Part shown: positions 63,956-64,000 of the stretch, piece by piece
Layout of the letters: the number at the start of each line of letters is the position of its first letter
Position numbering within the stretch: position 1 is the first letter of the stretch
Source of the DNA: Astragalus membranaceus
Lineage: Eukaryota > Streptophyta > Magnoliopsida > Fabales > Fabaceae
Assembly (NCBI GenBank): GCA_039519185.1
Contig: CM076847.1
Coordinates: forward strand, 78,901,100-78,965,099
Length of the DNA stretch: 64,000 nucleotides
Direction of reading: 5' to 3'
Program-made: the position numbers and the translations under genes
Notes under the pieces: generated by a model
The model's input: only the letters and a program-made list of their open reading frames with translations
Told to the model about the DNA's origin: nothing
Database searches by the model: none

Positions 63956-64000
63956 GATAATTTAACACGTGGGAAGCCATTTGGCAATTAAAAATGCCAC
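63956..64000. repeat. MULE right terminal inverted repeat (inner part)
   Basis: taacacgtgggaagccattt, ggcaattaaaaatgccac is the reverse complement of the left TIR around 59322-59367. The remainder lies outside the window. Confidence 0.82.

Larger units (their letters stand above)
59162..64000. mobile_element. Mutator-like element (MULE), right end beyond window
   Basis: The left terminus region (59162-59367) starts ggtttaaatacgtttttacc. Its inner part, gtggcattttaattgccaaa to acgtgttaaa (about 59322-59367), reappears inverted at 63956-64000. That makes this a long-TIR element whose right end should lie about 155 bp past the window. It carries a MURA-type transposase gene (minus) and a GRF zinc-finger gene (plus), pointing towards each other. 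Confidence 0.88.

Overview
The window is plant nuclear DNA made up mostly of nested transposable elements. One clearly intact host gene is visible: a three-exon cyclin-dependent kinase inhibitor of the ICK/KRP family at 6379-8521 (+). Spliced introns, Ty3/gypsy elements of the Tat/Ogre and chromovirus types, hAT, Mutator-like and LINE elements point to an angiosperm. The complete Ogre element suggests a eudicot, and a legume is plausible, but the species cannot be fixed from the sequence.

Left part (1-14415). The window opens inside a hAT element whose right end is near 1399. Downstream of its transposase C-terminus lie short exon-like fragments of unrelated host genes (NT-C2, acetoacetyl-CoA thiolase). 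Then come a non-autonomous hAT with a perfect 8-bp target duplication (1687-2422), a pyrimidine-only trinucleotide tract of about 630 bp (4503-5131), the KRP gene, a second small hAT MITE (9673-10030), a possible SINE, and a 5'-truncated LINE (10950-13396) inserted into a duplicated AT-rich repeat.

Middle part (14416-56330) is one old minus-strand Tat-type Ty3/gypsy element (element A, flanked by agagg) blown up to 42 kb by later insertions. In transcription order A has: 5' LTR at 55958-56330, PBS, broken gag, protease, RT, RNase H, remnants of integrase, a tandem repeat, an antisense accessory ORF and the 3' LTR at 14416-14777. Inserted into A are: element B (49630-54136, + strand, gag-only, TSD ggcca); C, a solo LTR (42803-47631, TSD ggagg) that itself carries solo LTR D (43825-46003, TSD tggtg); and E (19240-37662, minus strand, TSD cgtag), a nearly intact 18.4-kb Ogre element with ORF1, gag-protease, a 192-nt intron, RT/RNase H and integrase. 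Part of A's own RNase H/integrase is replaced by an inverted copy of its antisense ORF region (37793-42275 mirrors 15388-17862). That inverted copy was later hit by a hAT (39646-41658, TSD gtctatac) encoding only a BED zinc-finger protein.

Right part (56331-64000). A foldback MITE (56815-57220) and a long-TIR element (57591-58741) precede a Mutator-like element that starts near 59162 and runs off the window. It carries a damaged minus-strand MURA-type transposase gene and an intact, divergently placed gene for a 150-aa GRF zinc-finger protein with a C-terminal membrane segment.

The insertion order can be read from nesting and LTR similarity: A is oldest (its LTRs are clearly diverged), the inverted replacement and hAT are later, and B and E are recent (LTRs about 99% alike by eye).
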